The position numbers and the translations under genes were made by a program. The notes under the pieces are model-generated. The model searched no databases. It was not told where the DNA came from and saw only the letters and a list, made by a program, of their open reading frames with translations. A stretch of DNA of 64,000 bases, from contig WBZZ01000121.1 of the NCBI GenBank assembly GCA_019918135.1, forward strand, positions 118,501 through 182,500, read 5' to 3'. The DNA comes from Paulinella micropora (lineage: Eukaryota > Cercozoa > Imbricatea > Euglyphida > Paulinellidae). This document shows, in pieces, positions 17,058 through 28,655 of the stretch (position 1 is its first letter; every line of letters starts with the position of its first letter).

Positions 17058-19604
17058 TTATTCACGCAGGACGTTGTTGTAAATGCTTTCCAAATTGTTC
17101 ACACAAACCTCAATGCGGTCGTTCCGGATGTGGGCGGCTGAGAGTAGATCCGTTTCGCAGTTAATAACCTCGTCCAAGCTCTGTGTCACCAGAGTGTGCA
17201 AGGACGGCAGAGCCTGCGTCCAGGGCTCCAGCGTACAGCGGATGAGGTCAACGTCGCCCCGGGGGGCGCCGGCCGGGACTGATTCATGCAAGGCGCGGAG
17301 AAGCACCAGAATCGCACAGTGCAGCCGCGTGGAGAGTGCGAGGCCGTGGGTGTAGAGGGGCGGTTGCCGGGGCGTCTTGTTGGTGTAGCACGAGTGCGGC
17401 GCTGCCTCATAAAACAGGTGCAGATAACTCGCGCAACTAGACGCCAGCCGCTGCGCCCAAACCACGTACAAAACCGAGGCCGCCGCCGCCTCCTCCCTCA
17501 ACGAATTCGCCTTTTCTCCCGTCCGGGCCAATGTACCGGATGGGGGCGCCCGGCCGTGCTGAGCTACCGTGCAGCGCGCCACGTTCTTGAGAAAGCGACG
17601 CGCGCCTAGGCGGTGTAACAACAACAGCATGGCTTCCAGGTAAACGACGTGTAACTCCATGGTCACCAGACCATCCGCCAGCGCGCTTAGATCCTGCCAC
17701 CACTTGCCACGCTCCCGGCGTGCATGGAGGGGCGTCGTCGACCGCGGCGGCTGGGGCTGCTCGCGCTCCGGCGCGTCCGAGCCCGACCGCGGCGAAGATT
17801 CGGGCACAACACACTCTGCTTGCATAATCAGCTGTTGAGCAAAGGCCATACGCGCGCAGCGCAGGGCCGATTCGCTGACGACGTAGGCAGCTACACGGTA
17901 GCAGAGCTGCACGCAATCCCGGTCCCGCAGGCTGCGCGGCTTGATCGACTCGGCTGTGCCAAGGAGCCGCCGCAGTTCCGGTAGTTCGCGCAGCAGCACC
18001 GGCGGGCTCTTAGCCCCGAAGAAGGACTCCATCGTCTGAGTCAGGTCCGCCTCAGCCTGAGAGCCAATGACGTGCCTGCTCAGCTCGGCTGGCAGACCTT
18101 GGCCGTGAGGTTGGTAGATATCGTCGTTCAGCAGGGGCAAGCACAGGGGCGTGCCCGAACGGAAGCGCTGCGTGCTGCACAAGAAAGCCACGCCGTCCCG
18201 GTCGTGCACGAGCGCCACGTTGTGCGAGTGCGACCTGGGGATGGCCGCCAGCAATGGGTTTAGGACTACCCCCACCACCACCTGTGACAGCACTGAGCGC
18301 ACCAGCACCGCGTTCGCCAGGACGTAGCTACACAGCGCCTGCACGTCGCCCGCCTGTACCGACGACACTCCTAACACCAACTTGAGCAGCTTGGCCAGCT
18401 GCTGCGCAGTGGCCTCGGGCAGCGGTGCCGCCGCGGCGGCGCGGCGCGCCGCCCTGTCCCCTTCCCCCGTGGGGCCGCTTTGCAGAGCACAGTGCACTTC
18501 TTCGCACACGAGCCCCTTCCAGCTGCGGCAGGCGGGATCGCGCGCCGGTACCCACGGGTACTTCCGGCCCAGGAGCTTCCCCACCACCGCGTAGAACAAC
18601 AGCAGGTACCACTGGTTGCTGCTGCTGATGGGCAGCGCCTGGCCCCGCCCGCGCGGGCGCGGGTGGGAGGCAACCGAGGCTGTATCGAAATTCGGCGCCG
18701 ACGTGGAGGGCGCTGGCGCCGGCTGCCCCCCGGCCAGCACGTGCGTACCGGCCTTGTTGTCGCACAGCTCGCGCAGCTCCGGGTGCAGCAACTCCTCGTA
18801 CCCTGCGCCCTTGCTCTTGCTGTAGTCCCAAAAGCTGTACAGGAGCGACCTCGGCTGATAACACACCGATTCCATAGGCATCGGGCGCTGGCGCTGGGGG
18901 CCCGAGTCACGCTCGCGCAGGCTCTGGTACATCACGTCCATCTGCGCCTCCACAAACTCGAAAGCCTTGTGTTCCTTGTCCTGTGGCTCCGCCAGCAGCG
19001 GGGGGCGGGGGGCAAACACCACCCGCTCGAGGCTGACGTCATAGGAAATATGCGAACCGCCAAATAGCAATTGCATCTTGTTCCACCTCGCCCAATCCGG
19101 TACGATCTCCTCTGTCCCCCGCACCCCCGGCGCCTGTCCCCGCACTTCTTTCTCCTTTTCTTTTTTCCCTTCTCTTTCCTCCTCTTTCCGCCTTTTGCCC
19201 CCCGCTGCTGGCTCTTTGTCCTTTTTTCTTTTTTGCTGCAACTCGTCGTCCGGCGGCGGACACGTCGTCCTCTCCCCCGAGGCGAGCACTCGGGGGGCGG
19301 ACAATGACGTGTTTGTGTGAATCAAGACTGGGAGGACTGGGCTTGGCAGGGCCGCCGCCGCCGCGGCTGCCAGCGACTCAGTGGGCAGAACCTCGGGGGG
19401 CCTCCCCCTATTGGAGAGCACCGGGCCCAACGACGAGGCCAACGTGTCAGCAACAGCTGCCCCAAACTCCTGGCCAACCGCCGGTTCCGGTGACGGCTCA
19501 ACGTCCAGGGAGCGCAGTATCTCTGACAATTCTTTCTCTGGCTCTTCCTCCTCATCTTCTCCTTCCTCGTGATTCTCTAGGTCTGGAGGTGTGTCTTCGC
19601 CCAT
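17058..19604 (-). CDS. Unknown 848-aa charged protein, unit copy 2
   Basis: Full-length and nearly identical to unit 1. One change I can see is Gly to Asp around residue 226 (AQMDVMYQ). Same acidic N-terminus and nuclear-localisation-like block. Confidence 0.75.
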   Translation of the reverse strand: MGEDTPPDLENHEEGEDEEEEPEKELSEILRSLDVEPSPEPAVGQEFGAAVADTLASSLGPVLSNRGRPPEVLPTESLAAAAAAALPSPVLPVLIHTNTSLSAPRVLASGERTTCPPPDDELQQKRKKDKEPAAGGKRRKEEEREGKKEKEKEVRGQAPGVRGTEEIVPDWARWNKMQLLFGGSHISYDVSLERVVFAPRPPLLAEPQDKEHKAFEFVEAQMDVMYQSLRERDSGPQRQRPMPMESVCYQPRSLLYSFWDYSKSKGAGYEELLHPELRELCDNKAGTHVLAGGQPAPAPSTSAPNFDTASVASHPRPRGRGQALPISSSNQWYLLLFYAVVGKLLGRKYPWVPARDPACRSWKGLVCEEVHCALQSGPTGEGDRAARRAAAAAPLPEATAQQLAKLLKLVLGVSSVQAGDVQALCSYVLANAVLVRSVLSQVVVGVVLNPLLAAIPRSHSHNVALVHDRDGVAFLCSTQRFRSGTPLCLPLLNDDIYQPHGQGLPAELSRHVIGSQAEADLTQTMESFFGAKSPPVLLRELPELRRLLGTAESIKPRSLRDRDCVQLCYRVAAYVVSESALRCARMAFAQQLIMQAECVVPESSPRSGSDAPEREQPQPPRSTTPLHARRERGKWWQDLSALADGLVTMELHVVYLEAMLLLLHRLGARRFLKNVARCTVAQHGRAPPSGTLARTGEKANSLREEAAAASVLYVVWAQRLASSCASYLHLFYEAAPHSCYTNKTPRQPPLYTHGLALSTRLHCAILVLLRALHESVPAGAPRGDVDLIRCTLEPWTQALPSLHTLVTQSLDEVINCETDLLSAAHIRNDRIEVCVNNLESIYNNVLRE

Positions 19605-19877
19605 TCTACACGTTTTAAAAACGTTTTGCAGGGGTTTCTGTGACAGCTAGCAAAAGGGAGAAAAACCTACTTTGAGAGCAAGAGGAAGGAAGAAAAAAGC
19701 CCAGAATGTTATGTCGACCCGCCCTCTTTCTTTCTCATCCCCTCCCCTTCTTTCGTCCCCTTCCCGCTCCTTCTTCTTCTCCCCCCTCTTCCCTCCGCCC
19801 CCCCCCCCCCCTCTCACATCCGTCCCCCTCTTTTCTCTCTCTCTCTCTCTCCCTCTTGCTTTGTGGCTAGACGTGTG

Positions 19878-20984
19878 CTAGACAGAGCCTACTTGGATCC
19901 AGTAAAGCGCCAAAAGCAAGCTCATAGCTAGGTCGTCATTCTGCCCCCCCGGTCCCTTGCCGGTAATGCCGCCCCTTACCTCGGAGAGCTGCTGCAGCTG
20001 CGATTCCAACAGGCGCAACATGTCCAGGCGTGAGGGGCGCCCTGCCCAAGCCAGCCCCTGCGCCAGCGCCAAGCTACCTCGGCGCAGCTGCTCACGCAGC
20101 AGATAAGCGCCAACCACCTGGCACTGCCTCGTCGTGCACAAGCCGTGCTGTGCGCCCTGTTGTTCGGGGTGAGCCAGCGCGGCGGGGTCTCACCACTCGG
20201 ACCAGGAGTTCAGGTGAGGAGTCGCGTAGCGCTCCAGCAAGAGCCGCACAAAATGCTGCCCCCCAAAGTTGGACTCCACCCCTACGCAAAAATGAGCGTC
20301 GCGGAGCCCGGGGTGTTCTTGCAGCTGCCGCAAAAACGATGCCATGCCCCCGTCTAGCCCCCCGGGCTCCGCCGCGGCCAGCGAACAGATCCCTACTAAA
20401 AGCCAGTGACCGGCCGCCCGCGGGTGCGCCGTCAGCGCCACGGCCCCGGTCTCAGAACTGCCTCCCCCGGCCGGGTAGATGAAGACGTAGACCGGCGCTT
20501 GCTGCTGCGACTCAAAGGCCTCGCCCGCCGGCCCCAGCGCCGCCGCTGCCGCCTCGCGCGCCGCCGCCAAGCGCTGCAGCGTCGCCTGCGGGGCGTACGC
20601 GCCCGCCTGCGCCTGCTGCCCCAGCACACGCTCCAGTTCCAGCTCCGGGTTCAGCACCGGCGCCAGCAGTCGGGCTATGGAGCCCCTGCCCAGCAAACCA
20701 CCCCCGGCCGAGACGATAGACCCCATCAGCTCTTGTGTGTATACGGTGCGAATCCGACTTCATAAAGGCCTCGGCTCGCTGCTGCCCCGTGCTGTTCAGC
20801 CAGGCGGGCAACAGGTGCGCATTGTGCTTGCAGTTCCTGGGCTGCACACCCGCTTCGCGGCACTCGTTGCACAGCAGGTCCACGTGGAAGCGCAGGAACA
20901 TGTCGCCCACTGGGTCCGCCGGCGGCGAGCCGTGCTCGCCTCCGCCGGCCTCCGCCGCGGGCCGCTGGAACAGACGCGAGTACC
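19878..20984 (-). pseudogene. Terminase nuclease-domain part, unit copy 2 (frameshifted)
   Basis: As in unit 1, but with about 4 extra bases at 20736-20745 (GTGTATACGG against GCGTAG). These shift the frame between the Cys/His cluster and the QELMGS linker. The indel is not in a homopolymer and is shared with unit 3, so it is probably real and these copies are dead. The junction with the inverted repeat also lacks about 14 bp (GTTGTCGACCCCGT region) present in units 1 and 3. Confidence 0.7.
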
Positions 20985-21535
20985 AAGAGGGAGAGCAAAC
21001 CTGATATTTTAGGGACCTGTGGTAGTAATAGAGGGAGAGCAAACCTGCTGTTTTAGGGACCTGTGGTAGTAGCACGGCCGCTAAATTGTTCATGCCTATC
21101 GATAATATTTATTGAAAATTTATTAATACGAAAGCGGACGGACCTGATTCATCTTAATATTTGCATACTAATTGATTATTAAAATATATTCCGATGCTCA
21201 CTATTTTTAATATTCATAACATGATTCTTATTATATAGAGATACAGCGTTGTTGCAACTGCCGATCTCTGTACTAAGCGGTGGTAGTAGCACTGAGCTTT
21301 GCTTCTAGGAGTAACCGGCAGTATTAATAGCACACGCGTAGACTGCAGGCACGCGAGCAGGTAGGCAGGAGCAGGTAGGCAGAAAGCAAGCGAGCAAAAT
21401 ATTAATACTAACTGAGTCGTGCAGGCAGGGGCACGCGCAGGAGCCTGCAGTAGCTTTCGTTCTGTTTTCCATATAATCACTGCTCCACTCCTGTTGCACT
21501 GCAGAAACTCGCTTCTATTTCAGCTCCTATCGCGG
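20985..21535 (-). repeat. Viral-unit inverted repeat, right copy 2 (IR-R2)
   Basis: Same as IR-R1. It starts AAGAGGGAG directly after the shortened terminase junction. Confidence 0.9.
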
Positions 21536-23216
21536 GCGGTGGGAACAGAAGATATATGGAGACGCTACACCCCTCTCCACCTTGCGCACGATGGGTTTGG
21601 ACCTCTGTAAAACTCTCTCTGCAATGTGGAGAGTGGTTGGCGAGAAAAGAGCAAGAGCGCAACTGCAAAGTGGCATTGACGGCAGTGCTAGGTTTTTCTA
21701 GCTGAAGACTGGGCGGTGGGAACAGAAGATATGTGGAGACGCTACACCCCTCTCCACCTTGCGCACGATGGGTTTAAACCTCAGTAAAACTCTCTCTGCA
21801 ATCTGCAGAGTGGTTCGGGAGAAAAGAGCAAGAGCGCAGCTGCCAAGTGGCATTTCTAGTAGCGCTAGCTTTTTCTACCTAGGGACTGGGCGGTGGGAAC
21901 AGATTACAAATGTCCAAACTCATGGCGTCCAAGCTGCAGAGGGCTGTGGCGTTTCCATAGATCTTCTCTTTCCACCGCCCAGTCCCTAGGTAGAAAAAGC
22001 TAGCACTAGTAGAAATGCCACTTTGCAGCTGCGCTCTTGCTCTTTTCTCCCCAACCACTCTGCACATTGCACAGAGAGTTTTGCAGATGTCCAAACCCAT
22101 CGTGCGCAAGGTGCCGAGGGGTGTGGCTTCTCCATACACCTTCTCTTCCCACCGCCCAGTCCCTAGGTAGAAAAAGCTAGCACTAGCGGAAATGCCACTT
22201 GGCAGCTGCGCTCTTGCTCTTTTCTTCCCAACCACTCTGCGCATTGCACAGAGAGTTTCACAACGCACTACACTCATCGTGCGCAAGGTGCCGAGGGGTG
22301 TGGCTTCTCCATATATCTTCTCTTCTCACCGCCCAGTCCCTAGGTAGAAAAAGCTAGCACTAGCAAAAATGCCACTTGGCAGCTGCGCTCTTGCTCTTTT
22401 CTCCCCAACCACTCTGCACATTGCACAGAGAGTTTCACAGCGCACTACACTCGCCGTGCGCAAGGTGCCAAGGGGTGTGGCTTCTCCATACATCTTCTCT
22501 TCCCACCGCCCAGTCCCTAGGTAGAAAAAGCTAGCACTAGCGGAAATGCCACTTGGCAGCTGCGCTCTTGCTCTTTTCTCGCCAACCACTCTGCACTTTG
22601 CACAGAGAGTTTCACAGCGGACTACACTCATCGTGCGCAAGGTGCCGAGGGGTGTGGCTTCTCCATATATATTCTCTTCCCACCGCCCAGTCCCTAGGTA
22701 GAAAAAGCTGGCACTAGTAGAAATGCCACTTGGCAGCTGTGTTCTTGCTCTTTTCTCCCGACCCACTCTGCGCATTGCAGAGAGAGTTTTACAAATGTCC
22801 AAACCCATCGTGCGCAAGGTGCAGAGAGGTGTGACTTCTCCATACATCTTCTGTTCCCACCGCCCAGTCCCTAGGTAGAAAAAGCTAGCGCTACTAGAAA
22901 TGCCACTTGGCAGCTGCGCTCTTGCTCTTTTCTCCCGAACCACTCTGCAGATTGCAGAGAGAGTTTTACTGAGGTTTAAACCCATCATGCGCAAGGTGGA
23001 GAGGGGTGTAGCGTCTCCACATATCTTCTGTTCCCACCGCCCAGTCTTCAGCTAGAAAAACCTAGCACTGCCGTCAATGCCACTTTGCAGTTGCGCTCTT
23101 GCTCTTTTCTCGCCAACCACTCTCCACATTGCAGAGAGAGTTTTACAGAGGTCCAAACACATCGTGCGCAAGGTGGAGAGGGGTGTAGCGTCTCCATATA
23201 TCTTCTGTTCCCACCG
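21536..23216. repeat. 177-bp satellite array 2
   Basis: Near-identical to array 1, with the same monomer order and the same orientation flip (about 21903). The near identity of two 1.7-kb arrays indicates recent amplification of the whole unit, not independent satellite growth. Confidence 0.9.
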
Positions 23217-23768
23217 CCCGCGATAGGAGCTGAAATAGAAGCGAGTTTCTGCAGTGCAACAGGAGTGGAGCAGTGATTATATGGAAAACAGAACGAAAGC
23301 TACTGCAGGCTCCTGCGCGTGCCCCTGCCTGCACGACTCAGTTAGTATTAATATTTTGCTCGCTTGCTTTCTGCCTACCTGCTCCTGCCTACCTGCTCGC
23401 GTGCCTGCAGTCTACGCGTGTGCTATTAATACTGCCGGTTACTCCTAGAAGCAAAGCTCAGTGCTACTACCACCGCTTAGTACAGAGATCGGCAGTTGCA
23501 ACAACGCTGTATCTCTATATAATAAGAATCATGTTATGAATATTAAAAATAGTGAGCATCGGAATATATTTTAATAATCAATTAGTATGCAAATATTAAG
23601 ATGAATCAGGTCCGTCCGCTTTCGTATTAATAAATTTTCAATAAATATTATCGATAGGCATGAACAATTTAGCGGCCGTGCTACTACCACAGGTCCCTAA
23701 AACAGCAGGTTTGCTCTCCCTCTATTACTACCACAGGTCCCTAAAATATCAGGTTTGCTCTCCCTCTT
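23217..23768 (+). repeat. Viral-unit inverted repeat, left copy 3 (IR-L3)
   Basis: Same as IR-L1 and IR-L2. Ends CCCTCTT at 23768. Confidence 0.9.
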
Positions 23769-25518
23769 GACAGCGTGGCCCGCCTGCTGAACGCCACTCG
23801 CAACCCGTTTGCCAAGGGGATCTTTGACCCGCGTGAGGCGGGCCTCTCGCTGGGGCACTTCCAAGCGGAGCTGGAGATCCCGCCACGCCCCGATACCAAC
23901 GAGCTGTTCACCGCCTTTCAGGAGGCGCTAGCCAGGCCGCCGAACGAGCGCCTGCGAGCCGAATGGCTGGCCGGCCGCGCGCCCCGCACCGTAGACCTCA
24001 AGCTCCCGGCGCGCCTGTGCCGCACCACCAAGACCACGCAGGCGGGGGGGCTCTGCGCCATCCTGCGGCACTACTATATGCACTGGCTCACAGACGGCGA
24101 GGGCGTTCGTTTCTACCCACGCGACTGGGAGCTCGAGCTGCTGGTCCGGCGCACCGTCCCCTTGGCGGCCAGCTCAAGCGCCGCAACCAACGACACTGCT
24201 GCGGGACCGCCCGACCCCCTGAACTACTGCCCCCAAACCCTCGAGCTCCGGCCCGGCACCGGTGGCACGCAGCAGCGAGGGGTCCGGCTGGCCTACACCT
24301 CCCTCAGCCCTACTACCGTCGGGGCAGGCGGGGGGGTGGGAGTCTCCCCTTGCGTGCTGCAGCTCGAGGCCCCGCGGTGTCAGGTCCTGCACAAGCTCCG
24401 CCTGTCCGAGCTGCGCCGTTACCAGACCTACGACCTGGACCTGACCAACTGCCGTGCTATCGCCACCGACGTAAGGGTGCTAATTAACTGCAGCGGAGAG
24501 GCCCAGTTCGCTGTTCTCTGCCTGCAAGGAACGCTGGACGCCGGCACCGCCTCATTGCCCTCGCTAGAAATTGCGCGGGACAACGCACTCACCATCCGCG
24601 TCCAGCAGCAGTCCGAGCTAGCCCCGCTCTACCGCCAGCTTGGGGAGACGCTCTCCGGCCTGGCCCTCAGCGGCTCTGACGGCAGCGCAGGGGTCATAAA
24701 CCTGGATGACCTCAACGCGGCCGCCGAGGCCTCGCTGGCTGACTACTCGGTTTCAGCGACGATCCAGACTCAGGCCAGACAAGCCCTCACTGCGCTGAGC
24801 TCGCAGGCGCAGCAACTGGAGGTCAGCATCAACAACAGCGCTGCAGCGCTCGGCCGCCAGTACACGGTCTTAATCGCGGAAGCCAAGCGCAACGCAGCCG
24901 AGCTAAAAACCAACATAAGCACGCGCCAAAACATCTCAAAGGAGTTAGAGATTATGTATGATCAGGGCGCAGCGCTAAAAAACAGCCTAAGCGAGGATCT
25001 GGAAGATCTGCGCCAATACGGCGCCAACCTCAGCACGCAGATGCTAACGGTGCTGCAAGATCTGCAGAACACTCTAACCCTGCAATACTCCTGTCCACCG
25101 GGCGTGACGGCCGAGGACCTGTCCACCTTTCTGAATCTGACGACTGATTACTGCTACCGGCCACTGCTACCGGCCACTGCCGCTCACGAACGACTCCGCG
25201 GGCCCGTGCCCTTGTACCCGTGAGAAAGAAACTAAGCTCTTTTTTGGTTTTTGCAGCAGACCCGACGAAGACGGCAGCTGCGAATCGTGCGCAAACCCGG
25301 CAGGCGGGATCTTGGCCGGCCTCTTGATTGGCTCGCTTTGCTGTTTTTTCATGGGCATCATCGGCGGCCTCGCCGCCCTCGTGGTGGCCCGCCGGGGCGG
25401 GGAGGAGAAACTGCCCGATAGACCGATAGGCACCCGTCTGTTCTGGGGGCTCTTCATAGGCCTTAATTTCTTCCTGGGATTGGGTCTTTTAATTACCATG
25501 CTAACCCTAAACCGCTAG
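23769..25518 (+). CDS. Membrane glycoprotein-like protein, unit copy 3 (intact frame, start missing)
   Basis: About 570 aa over two exons. Exon 1 (to 25219) is open from the repeat junction; the first possible initiators are GTG, so a 5' exon or truncated N-terminus is likely. The N-terminal region is globular. Residues about 195-260 form a Cys-containing, beta-rich stretch (YDLDLTNC, INCSGEAQF, VLCLQG). Residues about 320-440 are Ala/Gln/Leu-rich helical, coiled-coil-like, with several N-glycosylation sequons (NNS, NIS, NLS, NLT). After the 37-nt intron (25220-25256), exon 2 carries a Cys pair and two hydrophobic segments (AGLLIGSLCCFFMGIIGG and FWGLFIGLNFFLGLGLLI). This is the architecture of a surface envelope glycoprotein; a fusogen role is only a guess. 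Seen: layout, sequons, TM segments. Unknown: family. Confidence 0.7.
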
Positions 25519-25601
25519 CGCCCAGCCAATACCAACAAAAAAAAGTGTTTTAATACAAAATCAAGTCTTATACACTGAAAGCACAGCACGGTAAAGGCCA
25601 A

Positions 25602-25964
25602 TTATGTAAACTTGTGCAGCACGCGACGACGATTTTGGTAGTGCCAGCCTACACGCAAGCTCCTGCGCCTCTTGATCTCCGACATGTCCAAGAATGACAC
25701 GTACCGCTGGTGCGGCTCGCTCCAATAGCCACTCGTGTAGTGGATCGCGGGCGGGCCGACCGTTCTAACCACTGACGCCCAAAAGTGCGGGCTACACTCC
25801 AGCACGTTGGACGTATCGAGTAACTCTTGCCACGCAGTGTCGGCCGGAATAAGACCCAACGCCTGCCCGGGCCTGGCAAGCAGCAAAGGCGCCAACAGGC
25901 GCGGCTCAAAGCTAAGCTGGAGGCTCGGCAGGGGCTTGCGGGGTGCAGCGGTCACACTTGTCAT
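25602..25964 (-). CDS. Unknown 120-aa basic protein, unit copy 3
   Basis: Third copy, same length and start. See the description at 2407-2769. Confidence 0.6.
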   Translation of the reverse strand: MTSVTAAPRKPLPSLQLSFEPRLLAPLLLARPGQALGLIPADTAWQELLDTSNVLECSPHFWASVVRTVGPPAIHYTSGYWSEPHQRYVSFLDMSEIKRRRSLRVGWHYQNRRRVLHKFT

Positions 25965-26204
25965 TTTCGCTTGTAGTCCCGGACAGAAAAAGAGAGAAAA
26001 CAGAAAAGGCGGCGCACCAGCAAAACCTTTTCTCTTCCTTCCCCCCCCCCCCCTCCCTCCCCTTCCCCTCCTCCCCTCCTCTTTTCCAGCACACACACAC
26101 ACTCCTACTCCCCCCCCCCCCCCCCTTGCCTCCCCACCCTTTCCCTCCCTCCCATCCACTTTCCCTCTTTTTCTTCCCCAGGGCCTAGCAAAAGAAACTT
26201 CAGC

Positions 26205-27302
26205 CTAGGAGATTACCTCGGGTATTCCGTAGTAGACGGCATGAGAATAGTAAGATCTGTCCATTCTGTTCAGGCATGTGTGCCATAAGCAATGGCGTAT
26301 GCCTTGGGCTCTACTACCATCAGAGACCTCTTTTACCTCTTTATACAAATCCTTGATGCCTGGCGGTCCGTCTGTCGACTTTGGGTGTTCGTAGGAACCA
26401 CTGCGCATAAAACTGGCGGGCAACTTAGGGACAATGTCATTCTCCTTGTACACGCGAGTCCACCTACACCTAAATCTACCTGTTCGGCTTAGCATCTGAA
26501 GAACGAGTTTGTTGCAAGCACTGTTACCAAACATGGGCGCTCCCAAGCTCACAACTTCGACTTGTGTCTCGGGCAGAAGCTTGGCGGCACAGGCGCCGAC
26601 GAGGGCGGCCAGGGCGCCTCCGAGCGACATGCCTATGCACCAGAGACTGTCTAGCTCCTTACTTTCCATGCGTTTAATGAGAAAGCGTAGGGGGCGCTCC
26701 GTTACACAAGAGCCAAGTGCTTTGTAAAAACCCGTGTGGCAGAAAACATTTTCCTTATCCGCCTGCTCTTTCATTTCAGCAACAGCCAAATGTATTTGCC
26801 GGTAGCACAGGGAGGAGGAGTCCCTTTTCCTGGGCGTCGAGGTGCATTCAATTCTGTGGCGCCAGCACTGGAGGTCTAAAAAGCGGTTCTGTGTGGTAAA
26901 AGTTGCGCGTAGTGCTAGAACGGCCGCTTTACGGTCTTGGTCGTACCACAGCACCGAGCTTAGTTCCCGCCGTTTGCATTCGTAAGCGCACACCCGATCC
27001 CGTTTGCACTGCTCGGTCTGATCCGATGATGGCGGCAAAGAGTCTAATCGGCACGCCGTGCTGTCGTTCGGGGCACCCAAACTAATACCAATACTGCAGT
27101 TCCCATGCTCGATCGCTATGTGCAACAGATCCTTGATTTTACTCTCATCCAGCTCTAACCCCGGAGAGGAAAGCCAAGACGAGACCTTGGCACCGGACTC
27201 GTCTTGTATACGAGCAAGACACTGGTACGGGAAACAGGTCAAAAGGCACACCAGCGCACATTTCCTGTACACTTGTAGATCCTCCTTAGAATGGACGTCC
27301 AT
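26205..27302 (-). CDS. Class 3 lipase, unit copy 3
   Basis: 365 aa, triad intact. One visible change, Gly to Cys near residue 153, in a cysteine-rich part. The open frame happens to run upstream across the divergent promoter region here, which I regard as chance. Confidence 0.85.
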   Translation of the reverse strand: MDVHSKEDLQVYRKCALVCLLTCFPYQCLARIQDESGAKVSSWLSSPGLELDESKIKDLLHIAIEHGNCSIGISLGAPNDSTACRLDSLPPSSDQTEQCKRDRVCAYECKRRELSSVLWYDQDRKAAVLALRATFTTQNRFLDLQCWRHRIECTSTPRKRDSSSLCYRQIHLAVAEMKEQADKENVFCHTGFYKALGSCVTERPLRFLIKRMESKELDSLWCIGMSLGGALAALVGACAAKLLPETQVEVVSLGAPMFGNSACNKLVLQMLSRTGRFRCRWTRVYKENDIVPKLPASFMRSGSYEHPKSTDGPPGIKDLYKEVKEVSDGSRAQGIRHCLWHTCLNRMDRSYYSHAVYYGIPEVIS

Positions 27303-27516
27303 TTTTCTTTGCAAGAAAAGAAGAGGAAAAACAAGAGACATAAAAGACGGAGGGAAGGTGGGGAGGGAGGGGGAGCTTCCCCCCCCCCCCCCCTCCCGGG
27401 GGAAAGGAAGAGGATTTCTGTTCCCTTTCTTCCTCCTTTTTGGTCTTACCATGAGAAGCCTCAAAGGGGGTGGGGGGGGGAGGGAAGGGAAAGAGGAAGA
27501 ACTTTCTGTCGTCCAA

Positions 27517-28547
27517 ATGCCCCCCGTGCTGCTACTAATACTAACGCTGTCAATAAGTAAAGGGCAAAATGCCTGTCCCCCCAACGCGGTCCAGACTCCG
27601 GCGGGCGGGGCGCAGGCACGAAGCTGTGTTTGCAAGCCAGGTTACTTTGACGTAAATCCCCCCGCCTCCTCCGAGCCGCTGTGCCTTACTTGTCGGAACC
27701 TAAACGGACTCGATGACCCAACTTGCAACAACAAGGGCATCTGCGGAATGTCGTCGTCCCTGGCCGGACCGGTTTGCGTGTGCGGAGATGGCTATGCCGG
27801 CCCCGCGTGTGACGTAGCGCGGAGCATGCTCTATGTCTGCGGGCTCCGTACGGTGCAGTGCACGCTAGGAACCAGCTGGGTAGACGCGATCGTGTCGCAA
27901 ACCGACTCTCAGTCTACACTCGACCCCGCCATGCACTGGGCCTGCTTGTCGCTGCCCGATAAGTTCCCGATGCCCCCGCTATGCCGCGCCTGGATATCCC
28001 GCGGGCCTACTTGTACGACCCTGAAAACGGAGGTTACATTTCGCCCGCCGATTTCTGTTTTGTCTTGGCGTTGGTCTCCGAGTGGAGTGTTATGCCCGAG
28101 CTCGTCCCCGACGGGGCCAGCACGCTGCCGTTCCAACCCACGCGCTGGCTGATTGCGGGGCTGACGGGGGCCGGCGCAGCGCCGTCGGAGCGCCTTCCAG
28201 GCTTTCTGGCGCCGGAGGCTTTCTGCCCCTGGCCCTACAACAACAACGTCCAGCGCGATGGGCTAGACTCCCTGCTGGAGGTACAGTCGCCCTGGCGCGG
28301 CTATTCGTGCGGCGAGCCGGAGCCCGAGCTAGCCCTACGCTTCACCATGGAAGGCCGGGAAATCACGTGCTGGCCGCTGTGGATTAACAAGGTCTTGCGC
28401 AATCAGCCGGACACGCTGTTCCAGTACAGGTGCAAGGCGGGCAACGGCCGGCTGGGAGACACGTTCCAGCTAGACTGTCTGGTACAAATTGCACCAGCGG
28501 CGACCGCCGCCATAACCGCCTCCGAACTCCTAGCACAATGCGCCTGA
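27517..28547 (+). CDS. Secreted EGF-like protein with a conserved frame switch, unit copy 3
   Basis: The start at 27517 and the EGF-like region are as in copy 2. The frame-switch C5 run is at 27973-27977. Two coding changes are visible in the downstream frame (Val to Ala in the APEAFCPW region and Thr to Ala four residues from the end). Confidence 0.6.
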
Positions 28548-28655
28548 GCTTAGTTTAGCTGGGTAGTATTACTTATTATTAAAATTGACGAATAGAAACC
28601 ACCATATAACCCCGCCGCTCTTTTTTTTCCTTGGTGCGTGTTCTTGTGTTTTTAA

